DNA of 64,000 nt from Sambucus nigra (GCA_949130495.1 OX422218.1:40246651-40310650); one strand, 5' to 3'. Shown: positions 46,991 to 59,821, counted from the first letter of the stretch. Notes: generated from the letters alone by a model not told the origin. Translations and numbers: made by a program.

Positions 46991-49018
46991 AACTAAACGC
47001 TTCATCACATCAATGAATGGGAGATTAAAAATACACATTTAATAAGCACATATGACAGGGTTACAAAAGACTGAAGTCTGTTGTAATAGTTTGATAGACA
47101 TAGTAAAAATATTTTTGTCTAATACCTCCATCCCCGATTCATTGAGGAATATGATTTAACCACACCTGCAATTTAATTTAACTATATCCACTTGATAAGA
47201 AGTTTACTCGAACATCAAAATTCTTGTAGCAGAAAAATAAATGATTTACTCACAATATCATCTTGGGATTCGATGGCTTCATTATGTGCTTTCTCAGCAG
47301 CCAATTATCTCTAAAACATGAATAAAAATACAAACAAAACAACGTTAAGAATGAAAATAAGTTAAACATACAATAATTCAGTTAAAAAACTTATCCAAAA
47401 TCCCCAGATAAAAATAAGTTAGCATAAAATACTATCATTATGTGTTAATGACAGCTTATTGTTTAAAATTTAATGACCATATGGCTTTTTTCAAAGATTC
47501 TCTCATTATGATATTAGGACTTACTCTTATTTTTTATTGTATTGAATTGATGTTAAAAATCTCAATTTATATAGCATTGAGTTGATGTTAGATAATCTTA
47601 ATTTATATAGCATTGGGCCGTGAAAACAAATGTGTACAAGCAGTCTTTATAGGCAAGATTCATCATATTGTTTTTACTGAAGTCCTATGCCATACGTGAA
47701 TTCAATCTTGGATATAAGCAATCTATCATTTTTTCATTTTGTTAAACTTAATGTTTCATTTCATAATTTGTGTTGTTTGTTCTTATACAGTTTCATAAGA
47801 GACATGTGAGGCTTTAACAATCGCTGAGACCCCTCTAATGGTAGTCGTTGGAGTGGTGGCTTATGTGAAGACATTGTTTGGGCTCAACATCTGAGTGAGG
47901 ATGTGAAGACAATGTTTTCAAGAATTGTTGCAAGCCCAAGAAGAAGGCTTTTACTAAGTACGCAAAGAAGTGATGATGAGAAGAAAGATATTCAGACCAA
48001 CTATAGAAAATGAAAAAGTATACGATTGTTATATGTGTTCTGGCTCATACTCAGGTAGTAATGATACGCTGTTGTTCAAATTGCTCCCAAACTTGATTAG
48101 TTTCCTGGCCAATGAAAGTTTTTAATCACTACTTATTTACGTTATGCATTTGTGATTTTAATTGTGCTTTTTTCTATAAAGTACAATGGACTTCCAGCCT
48201 GTATATGTGTGTTTCCTAAATACCATATTCAAAGTTCCCTTTGGATTTGTACAAGCATGGCAATGTATCTTGACCGAAACCGGTATATTGTCTATCTAAT
48301 CATACTCACAGAATTTGTCTCACAGTATTCCCTTGCAAATTATTGTAATTATTATTCAAAACCATATGTTGAACATGTTGATCATGTCGTTGCTAAATTG
48401 GACCATGTTGTTGCTAAATTAGTGTTGAATCTGTATTTTTCTCCAGATCAATGTGTATGTCTAAATTAATAGGCGCGAACAACCATGAATCCAAGGTATA
48501 AGTATTTTTTGCATCTCTGTTTTGGATTTTTTTTTGAGATATTATTCCATAAATCCTTTTCCCCTAAAGAAACTACTCATTCAACTTAGCTAGAAGTGGT
48601 CCACTGGAGCAGGATTTATCATAGTTGATCTTACAGAATTGGAGGAGATAGAGGTATATGTGCGAATATCAGGTGGTCCACTGATAGGTACTATTTCTAT
48701 GTGTATAACAACTGCACAATAACTGCTGCCCTGAGATACAGTAGATCCAGCTTCTACTAATTCAACATGATGAGATACAGCAGCTCCAACGCAGTTTGTT
48801 TTTGCTGGCGTCACTGGAGTAAATGAGATGCAGCAGTTCCACGCCTTGCGCATTGTCCTGGCTGTGTTACTCATAATGAGTTACATATTAATGCAAACTA
48901 ATACTCTTCTATTTCAAGTACAAACATTATTGCTTCAGTTTTATATTTAGTTGTATGCAATTTGAGTAGTACTCCATTATTAGATTCTAGATTTCTTATT
49001 TGTCAATTTTGTTTTTTG
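46991..49018. other. CACTA interior, unrecognised
   Basis: Contains a minus frame of 94 codons (48874-48590) and a plus frame of 105 codons (48152-48469). Neither shows a domain. Possible exon-like stretches (for example 47870-48005) are seen, but no gene model can be supported. Confidence 0.35.
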
Positions 49019-49546
49019 TTTGAGTTTTTGAAAGTGGTCCATGTTTTTGTTTGAGTTTTTGAAGGCGGTCCATGTTTCTGTTTGAGTTTTTGAATATGTG
49101 AGTTTTCTTTCATCATTTTACTTCACAGATTTTCAATGTTTTGGTAATATATGTTTTTCCATTTGGTTTTCTGCTGATTTAAGCTGTGCGGGGTAATATA
49201 TGTTTTTATTAGTAGGGTGCATTATCTATGTAAAAAGATAATCGAAACTTAAACCCCACAAGTAGAAGCTAAAAGTGGAAGGAAAAAGAGATAATGCACC
49301 CTACTAATAAAAACAGTGACAAGTGTTATCAGATACAATCATCAACTCATTTCGTATTACTCTGTAGTTAAGCTGCCGGTTGAAGATGGCAACACTCTTG
49401 AAAAGCCTTCAACAGTACCACATAGCTTTAGAAGATGACGCATCCATACTGTTATCAAGCCTACGCTAATGTGAGTTTTCTTTGATCATTTTACTTCACA
49501 GATTTTCAATGTTTTGGTAATATATGTTTTTCAATTTAGTTTTCTT
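49019..49546. repeat. Tandem, direct and inverted repeats in CACTA interior
   Basis: 49019-49096: a ~30-bp unit, GTTTGAGTTTTTGAA-G-GGTCC-type, about 2.5 times. 49097-49173 and 49470-49546: a 77-bp direct repeat beginning TGTGAGTTTTCTTT. Between them, 49201-49227 and 49289-49315 are perfect 27-bp inverted repeats (ATTAGTAGGGTGCATTATCT core) around a 61-nt loop. The hairpin looks like a small foldback or MITE. Confidence 0.85.
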
Positions 49547-49927
49547 GATTGGTATAGCTGCTAGATATGAACGAATATATACTACTTTTAACTAGATATG
49601 AATGAAGGTGTTTTACCAGATTTATATCAACTATGTATTTGGTAAATTGGTTGTATTTTGAATTACTAAATGTATGTAGTTGCAAATCAAAAATTGTGAT
49701 TCCACAAATTATTCACTTTGATTGATTTTTGTCATTCAACAATCTTCAATAGTTTAGAATAAATGTTTGGATAAATACAAGGATTTTTTTGGAAAAATAT
49801 GGGGTTGACTTATTATAAAGTGTTGGCTATGCATAGAGTTTGAGAACTATGGAATTTTTCGTCGTTTGAAAATTTTCACTGTGCCTTCAGGCACGGGCAT
49901 ACACTAGTTATTGTATATAGCGGCTAT

Positions 49928-49931
<4 letters not shown>

Positions 49932-50006
<75 letters not shown>
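49932..50006. repeat. (TA)n microsatellite
   Basis: An uninterrupted TA tract of about 75 bp in the CACTA interior. Confidence 0.95.
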
Positions 50007-50007
<1 letters not shown>

Positions 50008-50327
50008 CGACAATTTGCTTTTATTTTTATACCCGGCGAGGCTAGCTCATTCCGTTGCTTGTTGCTATGCTGCTGTTATAATAGCTATGCGCTAACAGTT
50101 ATAATTTTTTGTCGATTACACATTTTCTGCCATTAAGGGTAATTGGTATTATTGTTATGAACTATTAGTTTTAGTGTTGGAGTATTTATATTTTTTAAAC
50201 AGGGTCTTAGTTCTATAAAGAGAGGAAATTCTTTTTAATTTTTTTATAATTGTTTGTGTTGTATAAAAAAATCTTTTCGACTTGTACTCTTTTATTATTT
50301 GTTCAGGAATAATGTTCTGTGTTACTA

Positions 50328-50621
50328 GTGCCCAATGCAAGTAAAAGATAATCTTCATTGCAGATATTTTGTGTTGAAATTCATGAAGTATTTCATGGAG
50401 GGTCCTTCCATACCTTTTGAAACAAAGGTATGTTACCATTGTTCTCCTATTATATAAAACATTATTTAGTTATTAACTATTATATATTGTAATAATAAAT
50501 TCAATTCCACCTTCAATTTTTTAGATCAGAAGATTATCTGATAAAGCGACGTAGACGTTGAATGAACTAAATGAAGTTCAAATGGAGTTCGTTGTCGTTC
50601 ATTACGAATTATATATATTAG
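50328..50621 (+). pseudogene. Ulp1-like cysteine protease C-terminal remnant
   Basis: Exon 1 (to 50427) reads CPMQVKDNLHCRYFVLKFMK, resembling the region around the active-site cysteine in transposon-borne Ulp1 (C48) proteases, which normally have CGYYV; here the glycine is arginine. It ends at a GTATGT donor. After an intron, exon 2 (50525-50621) has an in-frame TAG, then LNELNEVQMEFVV, resembling the ELNEVR-EW tail. A further GT-AG-bounded piece at 50718-50851 is not recognised. Ulp1 domains are known from plant CACTA and Mutator-like elements, so this is probably the element's own accessory gene. It is too degraded to be active. Confidence 0.5.
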
Positions 50622-51059
50622 GTACTTCCGAATAACTGTATTTTGTTCTGTCATAATGACAATTTGTTGAGATGATTGTGTTATGATGAAAACTATGTTG
50701 ATTATATTTGATTGCAGGGTTACTCATTCTAGGTTGGGTAGCATTGAGAACAAAATTGATGGAGTATTACGTTCGACAACGTCCTAACTTGAGTATTATT
50801 TTGGATTGTGGATCTTATGATGTAGTTCGCAATATTAGTTTTTGGAAATTGGTATGTTTCATCACTATTTTTAGGATATTATCACGTAGATTAATAGACG
50901 TTAGCTAGTTTTTGGATATCATCACATAGCTCACACACTAGCTAGTTTTTGGATATGATGTACTTCACTTCAATATTTTTTGATTGTTAGTATTTTGATG
51001 TATATCAAGTTTGTGATATATATGAACTTGACTATTATCTATTTACAAGGGTTGATTTA

Positions 51060-51403
51060 ACCTCTTATAATATTTTTGTTAATTGATGGAGTGATTTTTT
51101 TTTTAATTTTTATATCAACTTTTATGTCAGTTTTGAAAAAACTCTCATGAAATTACTAAAACTGAAATAAATGTGACGTTATTTATGTCAGTTTTTCATG
51201 AAAATGTGATTAAAAATACGGTGAATAAGTTAGTTTTTATGTGTGTTCGTAAAAATTGAGATAAATATTATTTTATTTATGTCAGTTTTACGAACATTTA
51301 TGTCAGGGCTTTATATGTTAGTTTTGAAAAAAATTAAAATTCACATAAATGGTCATTTATGTCAGTTTTTGACTGACATAAATGACCATTTTTTCTTGTA
51401 GTG
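51060..51403. repeat. CACTA right subterminal motif array
   Basis: TTTATGTCAG or its complement recurs about eight times in both orientations within 340 bp, finishing with CATTTATGTCAG-TTTTTGACTGACATAAATG, a hairpin just inside the end. Matching motifs are sparser inside the left end (42010-42070). In CACTA elements such arrays bind the transposase. Confidence 0.8.
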
Positions 51404-51569
51404 GTTCTCTTAATTGGGTATCAAAATGGTTTTGAAATAATTTTTTTGGCAGTTAAAATAAGAATGGGGTTAAGGTTAATGATGACAAACAACGGGAGAC
51501 GTCTCTGCAGTTTATTAACTAATGAGAACATGAGATCAAGAACCTTAATACATAGTAGAATCTTGTGCA

Positions 51570-51850
51570 CTATTTCTGAACAAATTTCCCATTTTCTTTC
51601 TTGATTCGGATCAATGAAGATTTGTCTTTAACATGTGTAAGGTAAAGTCCACATGATGGGGCCATACTCGTTGCAGTCGTCATTTTTGTTTTCGAGATAC
51701 ATTGAACATCAGGAATTATTAAATTTCCAGTACCAAATGATTTACTAACATCCACAATCAAACTAACCACGTGGTCCAGAAAGGAGCAAGCCTGAGAATA
51801 GAGAGGTGGGTAACAAGAATAGGCAAAGTTTTGCAACCGACAGATGGTAG
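51570..51850 (-). pseudogene. TruA-family fragment, copy D
   Basis: Same host-derived segment as copy A: ARSFLDH is ACSFLDH here, followed by SFGTGNLIIPDVQ, MAPSCGLYLTHVK and the same stop. It lies on the 5' LTR side of element D, beyond the CACTA insertion. No lesion lies within the 88-codon frame. Confidence 0.62.
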
Positions 51851-52202
51851 CAATAAATCATAACTACCGCCGCCGGAGAAACGGAATATTAGGATCGGGA
51901 TTACTCGTGAGAGCTTTACCGGTATGATACCATGTAGAATTTAATAACTCAATACTCAGTTTCTGTAACTATTCTTAGTATTTTATTGAAGTTAAGGTTC
52001 CCTTTATATAGCAGCAAACAAGCCCTACGGTTTACAAACTTAAAACAATATACGTGTTATAAAGAATTGTTCCTACATAAAAGGAGAAAAACAGGGTAAG
52101 CCCTTTTTAATAGCACATGCGAATAACCTTGTGATGACTCTTTCTATTTGTTGTTAATTGTTTCGAATGTGGGGCTGTGCATGATATCTAATATCCATAA
52201 CA

Positions 52203-54621
52203 TTTATATCCACAAAATAATACAAAACTTGAAAAAATAAAATAGAAAAAATAAAAGTGAGGTCGCCAGGCGCGCTATAGGGCGGTACATATAAACTTCC
52301 CTTATATAAAAACAAGAAATTTCTTCATCTTAAAAAGTGAGTGAAAAAATGGTTTTAAATACTCTATATTCCTAATCGAGTAGGACAGAGTATCAAACAA
52401 TATCGGATCGTGGGACACGCATATTGAGAGATCATTTAATTAAGGGAGATATACTTTCATTGTTCATTATTGTAACTCAAGATATGAACGAGTTTGAGTT
52501 CCCATGAGTCTTCAATAGATATATCTTTTTCGTATTTGAGTACGTGTGATGGACCAACTCATTTGAATGCTAATCAAGAATTTTTTGACAACCAAAACTC
52601 CAATGATACACATGATAAATTGAATACCTGATCCAACACCATTTCCAGAATACTAATTTTATAACTCACACGACGAAACCACAAACACTATTTACCCAGT
52701 TTTATTTTCTTCAACTAAACTCACACGCTTCACAACATTGGCATTCACTGTCTCATATATCTTCCACACATGCCAAACATAAATCGTCTTCCACTACTAT
52801 TTATAACAAAAAATTTAGGACATACTCAAATTCGTCAGATATATCTATTTAAGACTCATGGGTATGATTTTGGGTAGAATTCTTGTTGAGCATTGTTTTT
52901 TTATATAACGTAAAACAATATTATAAAGTACTTAAAATGCTCAGATAAGTTTACGCTTTAATATGTCGTCGAATATCTCCTCAATTATTTTACTAGTCAA
53001 ATGAAAAAAAAATATTTTGCATCTAATAATTACAACTAGGAATTAGGTTATAAATCTTTAGTATATATGTAAATGGGACTAATGAGAAAATGAATTATTT
53101 AAAAGAATTAAATTTCAATGTTCCACTTAAAAAAAAGATTGTATGAGAGATTTTTTTTTAATTTTTTTCAATTTACAACAAGATAAAGTCGAAACATTCT
53201 TTGGGTTCGGGAATGTGGGTCCGCTCTAGCGGCATTAATTAATCGCAATATTTTTTCATTAGTTAAAAAAACAGTGTAATAGATTTTTTTTATTAATAAA
53301 CATAGCTTTTATTATTTATGAAAAAAATATTTTTTTTCTTAATTTTAATTAAAAGTTGTTTAATTTTAATGAAAAAATGTTTTTTTTATGCAAAAAACTG
53401 TTTCTTTGTATTAAAAACTATTTTATATCCACAAAATAATGCAAAACATAAAAAAATAAAGCCTAAATGCGATCGCCAGGCGGGCTACAAGGCGGTACAT
53501 ATAAACTTTCCCTTCTATAAATACAAGAAATGTCTTCATTTTAAATATTGAGTGAAAAAATAGTTTTAAAAACTTTGTATTCCTAATCGAGTCGCACAGA
53601 GTATCAAACATTATCGGATCGTGGGACACGCAAACTGAGAGATCATTTCATTTTGGGAGATAGACTCTCATTTTTCATTATTGTACTCAAGATATGAACG
53701 AGTTTGATTACCCACGATTCTTCGATAGATATATCTTACTGATTTGAGTATGTGTGATGAACCAGGTCATTTGAATGCCTATCATGAATTTTTTGACTAC
53801 CAAAACTCCAATAATACACCTGATAAATTGAATACCTGATCCAACACCATTTCCAGAATACTAATTTTATAAGTCACGTGACGAAACCACAAACACTATT
53901 TACCAAGTTTTAGTTTCTTCAATTAAACACACACGCTTCACAACATTGGCATTCACTGTCTCCTAAATCTTCCACACATGCCAAATCAAAATCGTCTTCC
54001 AATACTATTTATAACAAAAAATTTAGGACATACTCAAATTTTTAAGAAATATTTATTTAAGACTCATGGGTATAATTTTGGGTTGAATTCTTGTTCAGTT
54101 CTGTTTTTTATATAACGTAACACAATATTATGAAGTTCTTAAATTGTTATGACAAGTTTACACTTTAATACGTTGTCGAATATGTTCTCGAGTTTTTTAA
54201 TAGTGAAATAAAGAAAAATATTTTGCATCTAATAATTACAACAAGGAATTAGGTTATAAAGCTTTAGCATATGTGTAAATGGGACCAATGCGAGAATGAA
54301 TTCATTAAAAGAATTAAATTTCAATGTTCCCCTTAAAAACTGATTGTATGAGAGAATTTTTTAAATTTTTTTCAATTTACAATAGGATGAAGTCAAAACA
54401 ATATTTGGGTCCGGGAATGTGGGTCCGCACCAGCGGAACTAATTAATCGCGATATTTTTTCATTAATTAAAAAACGGTTTTATAGAATTTTTTATTAATA
54501 AACATAGTTTGTTAGTTATGATTTTTTTTTAAATTTTAATCAAAAGCTGTTTAATTTTAATAAAAAATCAACTTTTTTTTATATGAAAATTGTTTTTTTT
54601 TGTATAAAAATTTGTTTTTAT
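52203..54621. repeat. Two tandem 1.2 kb units, second block
   Basis: 52203-53421 and 53422-54621, collinear with 8889-11301 in the first copy of the 11 kb block. Confidence 0.85.
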
Positions 54622-56614
54622 TGTCGAATTTTATAACTCAATACTCAGTTTCTGTAACCCTTCTTAGTATTTTATGGAAGTTAAGGGTGCCTTTATATAG
54701 CAGCAAACAAGCCCTACGGTTTACAAACTTAAAACAATATAGGTGTTATAAAGAGTTGTTCCTTCAAAAAAGGAGAAAAACAAGGTAAACCCCTTTTTAA
54801 TAGCACATGTGAATAACCTGCGGATGACTTTTTCTATTTGTTGTTAATTGTTTCCGACGTGGGGTTGTGCATGATATATAATATCCTTATCATTCCCCCT
54901 CAAGCGCAGTGTTGGCGGAGTGGACACACCAAGCTTGATCAAAATTGATTAAAAGTTGAGATTGAAATGACAATCCTTGTTAAGCTTGAAACCAAAATCT
55001 TTGTGACACCATTGATAAAGTCTCTAGAACCATAGTGAGCTAAAATGAAGGACATCAGCTAGTCGGAGTCTTCCAAATAGTTGATTCTAATATTACTGAG
55101 TTGACTAAGGTTTCGCAGTGCAATCAAACCAAGTGAAAAGATCTCCACTATCACCAAAAACCTTGAAAATTTCCAAACACTAGATTCTAAAAATTACTGA
55201 GTTGACTAAGGTGTGGTTATGAGTGCGAGCAAACGAAGTGAAAAGATCTCCACTATCACCAAAAACCTTGAGAATAAACAAAACCCATTAATGATTGGTG
55301 CAAGGATATGATACTCAGCTTTATAAAAAAAATAATAATGTCTCTTAGACCGTAATGAGCATGATCAAAATTGATTCAGATGCATAATTATCGATTTTGG
55401 CTGGACCGACACCTATAAAGGGCCTTTTGGGGAAAAATGAGCTTAATCACAATGGATTCAGAGGCGCTAACCCTTTTTTTGGAGAAAGGGGCTTGATCTT
55501 GATGGATTTAGAGGCCTATTCAATTTGCGGAACATGCGTACATAGTACAAGATCATTTATTCAATGTAGGTCAAGTTCCCAAAAGTAAATGTTCTTTTTT
55601 AAATGAGAAAACAAAAATATTTAGTGGATACCCATATTAGTTTCGTAAAAAATCTTGATTAAGACAATCACGTACTGGATAAAAAAAAACACAATGTGTA
55701 CTCTTAATGACAAGAGTATCATTCAAAAACTTTGTTCCAATTTTATGTCAGATCACTCAACTCAAATGGGTCGGATTTGACAAATTAGAGTTTGATCCAT
55801 CTGTTTTTAAACACGTTCTCTTAACTGGCTATCAAAATGGTTTTCAAATAATTTGTCTTGGCAGTTAAAACAAGAATGGGGTTAAGAGTAATGATGACAA
55901 ATAATGGGAGACATCTCTGCAGTTTATTAACTAATGAGAACCTGAGATCAAGAACCTTAATACACAGTAGAAGCTTGTGCACTATTTCTGAACAAATTTC
56001 CCATTTGCTTTCTTGATGCGGATCAATGAAGATTTGTCTTTGACCTGTGCAATGTAAAGTCCACAGGTTGGGGCCATACTTGTTGCGGTCATCGTTTTTG
56101 CTTTCGAGATGCGTTGAACATGAGAAACTGTTAAATTTCCAGTACCAAATGATTTACTAACATCCACAATCAAACTAACCACGTGGTCCAGAAAGGAGCG
56201 GGCCTGAAAATGGATAAGTGGGTAACAAGAATAGGCAAAGTTTTGCAACTGGCAGACGGTAGCAATAAATGGTAACTACTGCCGCCGGAGAAACGGAATA
56301 TCAGGATTGGGATTACTCGTGAGAGCTTTACCGCTATGATACCATGTACAATTTAATAACTCAATACTCAGTTTCTGTAACTATTCTTAGTATTTTATTG
56401 AAGTTAAGGTTCCCTTTATATAGCAGCAAACAAGCCCTACGGTTTACAAACTTAAAACAATATACGTGTTATAAAGAGTTGTTCCTACATAAAAGGAGAA
56501 AAACAGGGTAAGCCCTTTTTAATAGCACACGTGAATAACCTCGTGATGACTTTTTCTATTTGTTGTTAACTGTTTCCAACGTGGGGTTGTGCATGATATC
56601 TAATATTCATAACA
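54622..56614 (-). mobile_element. Copia-like non-autonomous LTR element, copy C (most complete)
   Basis: A 1993 bp element flanked by TTTAT (54617-54621 and 56615-56619). The 3' LTR is 54622-54892 (271 bp) and the 5' LTR 56345-56614 (270 bp). The polypurine tract (minus strand) is the complement of TTCCCCCTCAAGCG at 54893. The primer site is 56333-56344. There is no gag-pol; the TruA-like segment is in place. It retains the empty sites for both the solo LTR (CTAAC at 55467-55471) and the CACTA (CACGTTCTC near 55812). Confidence 0.87.
55982..56260 (-). pseudogene. TruA-family fragment, copy C
   Basis: Reads ARSFLDHVVSLIVDVSKSFG, then GTGNLTVSHVQ, AKTMTATSMAP and GLYIAQVK. It lies about 85 bp from the primer site. 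The frame is open, but the stop upstream of the segment remains. Confidence 0.65.
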
Positions 56615-56729
56615 TTTATATCCACAAAATGATGCAAAACTTAAAAAAATAAAATGAAATAAAGCCCAAATGAAGTCGCCAGGCTCGCTATAGGGCGGTA
56701 CATATAAACTTTCCCTTATGAAAAAACAA
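56615..56729. repeat. 1.2 kb unit truncated by gypsy insertion
   Basis: The third unit of this block starts normally and is cut at 56729 by the gypsy 5' LTR. In the first copy the corresponding unit continues past 13380. The presumed target copy is AACAA (56725-56729); the partner lies beyond the window. Confidence 0.85.
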
Positions 56730-59670
56730 TGTAATACCCCGTATTTTCTGTGATATTTATTTTTGGGATTAATTAATTAAATAAGAATTAATTGGGAATT
56801 AATCCGGATAAAATACTAGCGAGATGTGAGTTGGTATTTGACTATATTGAGTATATATGATGTTATATGAATATTGAATTATGAAATTTGTCGTGAGATT
56901 GATATACGGCAATTTGGACATTTTATTGGGACGCGTGTGACAGTCGCGTCAGGATATAATTACTTTAATTATAAAAGTGAATTTAAATTCGATTAACCGT
57001 ATGGTCATTTTGAGTGCGCCAATGCGTCCGGAAGGTCGAGATAGTAAGAAAAGACTAGCCGGGGGTTTAGTTTGGGTCCCGGGGTATTTTTAGGCCATAC
57101 CGGCAACATAAAAGGTATTTTGGTAATTTGGTATTTTTGGAAATTAAAAGTGACGAAAATTAGTAAATTATATCTGATGTGGATTTGACCCACTAAGCCA
57201 CTAATCAACCCATGTTAACCCAATAGTCTACGTAAGTTATTAGAATTAGGTTTCTAAATTATTTCCCCAAAATCAAACCCTAGCCACCATAGCCATTGGA
57301 GAAGAAAGCTTGGAGAGGGAGAGATAGAAAGGAATTCTGCAGAAAGAGAGAGGGAACTTCTTAAATTCGTCATCAAAATCAGAGATTGAATCAAGGCAAG
57401 TGGTTTAATTTCAATTAATTCAATGCTATGCTTTCCATGTTTAGGAATTTTTGAAATTGACCTTGGAAGATGATATAGACCCATAAATTGGAAGTTAAAA
57501 GCCATAAATTATGTTAGGTATTGCATGTAGTAATATTCTGGACGGATTAGGTGTTCAAAACAGAACCATTGATGATCTAAAAATGGATTTTTAAAAGAAG
57601 TTTATTGATGTTCTTGAATGAAGAAGAAATCTGGAATTTTGATGAAGTTTTGATCTAATCAAAGCCTTTGAATGATGAATTATGGGTTTTAGAATGTTAA
57701 TACTGTTGTAGGATGATAGTATGATGATATTGTAACCTTGTCTTAGAGTTTCATGCTTGTAAATGGTGTTTTGGAACGAATTGGTAACTGCAAAACGAAG
57801 CAGTCCGTAACCATACCTGATACGTTCGATCGATCGATGTTCATCAGTCGATCGATCGACCACCATCGATCGATCGAAGGAAAAGGTCGATCGATCGACC
57901 TTCCCAGAATGAGTAAAGTTTTCCCTAATTTAATTTTTAATGGTGGTAACCGTCGGAAGATATTATTGGAGACCTTATGAATACCCTTAACATTAAGGAA
58001 GACCAGTAGGCATGATTATGATATTGGACCTTAATTAGAATTCAATTTGAGGAATTATTCTAGATTATTGAAATTCGATAAGTGAGATAATATTCGGGTT
58101 AATAGTGTAAATTTGTACAATTTGATGAAATGAGGTTTGGGGCAGAAGTAAGGACCTTAGAAATAAAGATGTTATATGTGGGAATAATAGGAGTGTAATA
58201 CTCTATATGAGATACGCTTTAAGTATTAGAAACGACGACGTGAGATGTGTCGACAGTTTAACTTTAATATTATCAGGGGACTTAAAATATATGAATTTAG
58301 AATAATGGTATAAGGATGTGGAGTATACCTTTATTAATGTTGAGATATCTAAGATGTGTGAATGCTTAGTATATGATTTTTATGTGTATGACATACCTAC
58401 CATACTTGCTATCACGGGAGGTTTACGTTCGCTTAGGGCCTTCTAATCCTTGTGTGCCCGGATTTAGTTTGGTACATAGAGGACATAATTCAAGGAGAAC
58501 GACTTATTTGTGAGTTAATAAGCCCGCTGACAATGGAGCGTAGGTATGTACGTGACCATGGATATGTTGAATTATGTTCGCCTCCAATTATGTGTGTGGT
58601 GTTTATTCCAACAATTCCTGAGAGATTCGGAATTTGTAATCCTTATGTACGTGATGTACCGGGATGGATAGCAGAGTATGTGTGCACCGCAGCTTAGCCT
58701 TTGGGTGCTCGTATTGTATATTTATGATGTGTATAATATACGGTTAAATGAAAAGGAATTTGCTATGATAAATTGTGTGTATATCTATTATCACGTTGAG
58801 AAAAGATAAAAGGGGACTGAAATCAATAAATGGTTTTGTTAATAATTGGGAATCCGAGAATTATAGTAGAACTCTCTATTTTAATTGTTAAGATTGGAAT
58901 TAAAATGTGAACCGGGTAGAAGTGTTAGGAACTCTTTTGACTAGATAGTTATGAGTTAACACATGAATGGGCACAGGAACGTTAGGAGTCCACAGTTAGA
59001 CGAGAGGTGAGTATTTCATGTGAGAGCACGTCCTAACATGTACTTTGTATTATTGTTTTAACTGTTATTAAAACACTTGCAGTTTTTAAAATCATTTCCA
59101 CTTTCGGGCTCTGACCCATTTGCTTTCAAATCTATTTTTATAAAAACCATTTTAGGTGCCCAGCCACAAGGACACCATGCTTAGGATTCGCATTCAGGTG
59201 ACGAGCTGTAGCTGTTTGTGGAAGTTACAAGACATTGATTATAGACGCTTCATCTATTTTGACTCTATACTCCGCATTTATCAGTTGTAGGGCATGTCGC
59301 CCATTCCTTTTAGACATTTCATTTATTTCAGTTATTCAGACTTTTGGTTTGTAATTATTCAGGATCCAGACTTGTTATTTTATTCTTCTGTTGTGGGATT
59401 GTAGTGAGGAGTTTTCCTCCGGACTTCTATTTATTATTGTTGGTTATTTCATACTTAGTTATGGTGAATTGATTTATGTTTTCATTATTCTTTTATTGCA
59501 TGTTAACCAGACTTAACTTAAAAATTTGGCAACTTACTTTTTAAATACTAGGTGGTTAGTAATTATTAAAATGTTTTCGACAGTGATGCTATTAACTGGA
59601 GCAACTTGGCATTTTGCATTAATTTAATAAAGGAGTAGCTACCCGGTATTTAATTAGTCGGGGCGTCACA
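56730..59670 (+). repeat. Gypsy 5' LTR (2941 bp)
   Basis: Begins TGTAATACCCCGTATTTT and ends GGGGCGTCACA. 57823-57900 is a cluster of CGATCGATCG palindromes. The visible first 130 bp of the 3' LTR differ from it at one position. The small frames inside (for example 58452-58697) are not considered genes; that one lies in the part shared with the LTR remnant at 16460-17020, where it is not conserved as a frame. Confidence 0.93.
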
Positions 59671-59672
59671 CG

Positions 59673-59684
59673 TGGTATCAGAGC
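59673..59684 (+). promoter_or_regulatory. Gypsy primer-binding site
   Basis: TGGTATCAGAGC, complementary to the 3' end of initiator-Met tRNA, two bases after the LTR. Confidence 0.93.
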
Positions 59685-59821
59685 ATCAGGTTCTAGTGTC
59701 CTTTAGGATCTGTACGGCCTATTATGTTTCCGCTGACCTTTCTTTGATATAGAGCCCTAATACTAGGAATGTTGTATTAATCTCTATACTTTGGGAATTC
59801 GTACTTTCGCGATTTGTTTAT

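Larger units (their letters stand above)
41993..51403. mobile_element. CACTA (En/Spm-type) DNA transposon, 9.4 kb
   Basis: Ends CACTACAAGAAAAA (41993 on) and TTTTTCTTGTAGTG (to 51403) are perfect inverted repeats. A 3-bp duplication GTT flanks it (41990-41992, 51404-51406), and the unoccupied site CACGTTCTC is seen at 12466-12474 and in element C. Subterminal copies of TTTATGTCAG-type motifs lie inside both ends. No TNP2-type transposase is recognised, so it is probably non-autonomous or decayed. It carries a leader-like exon, a minisatellite, a LINE fragment, an EMC2 fragment and a Ulp1-like remnant. Confidence 0.93.
39587..52202 (-). mobile_element. Copia-like non-autonomous element, copy D (split)
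   Basis: Counterpart of element A. 3' LTR remnant to 39745, then internal sequence with a solo LTR (40228-41635) and a CACTA element (41993-51403) inside. The internal region resumes at 51404, and the 5' LTR is 51933-52202, followed by TTTAT (52203-52207). With both insertions removed it is about 1.8 kb and collinear with B and C. Confidence 0.85.

Noticed and set aside
48590..48874. 94-codon minus-strand ORF with several cysteines in the CACTA interior
   Set aside because: No domain, signal peptide or duplicate was recognised; left as unassigned.
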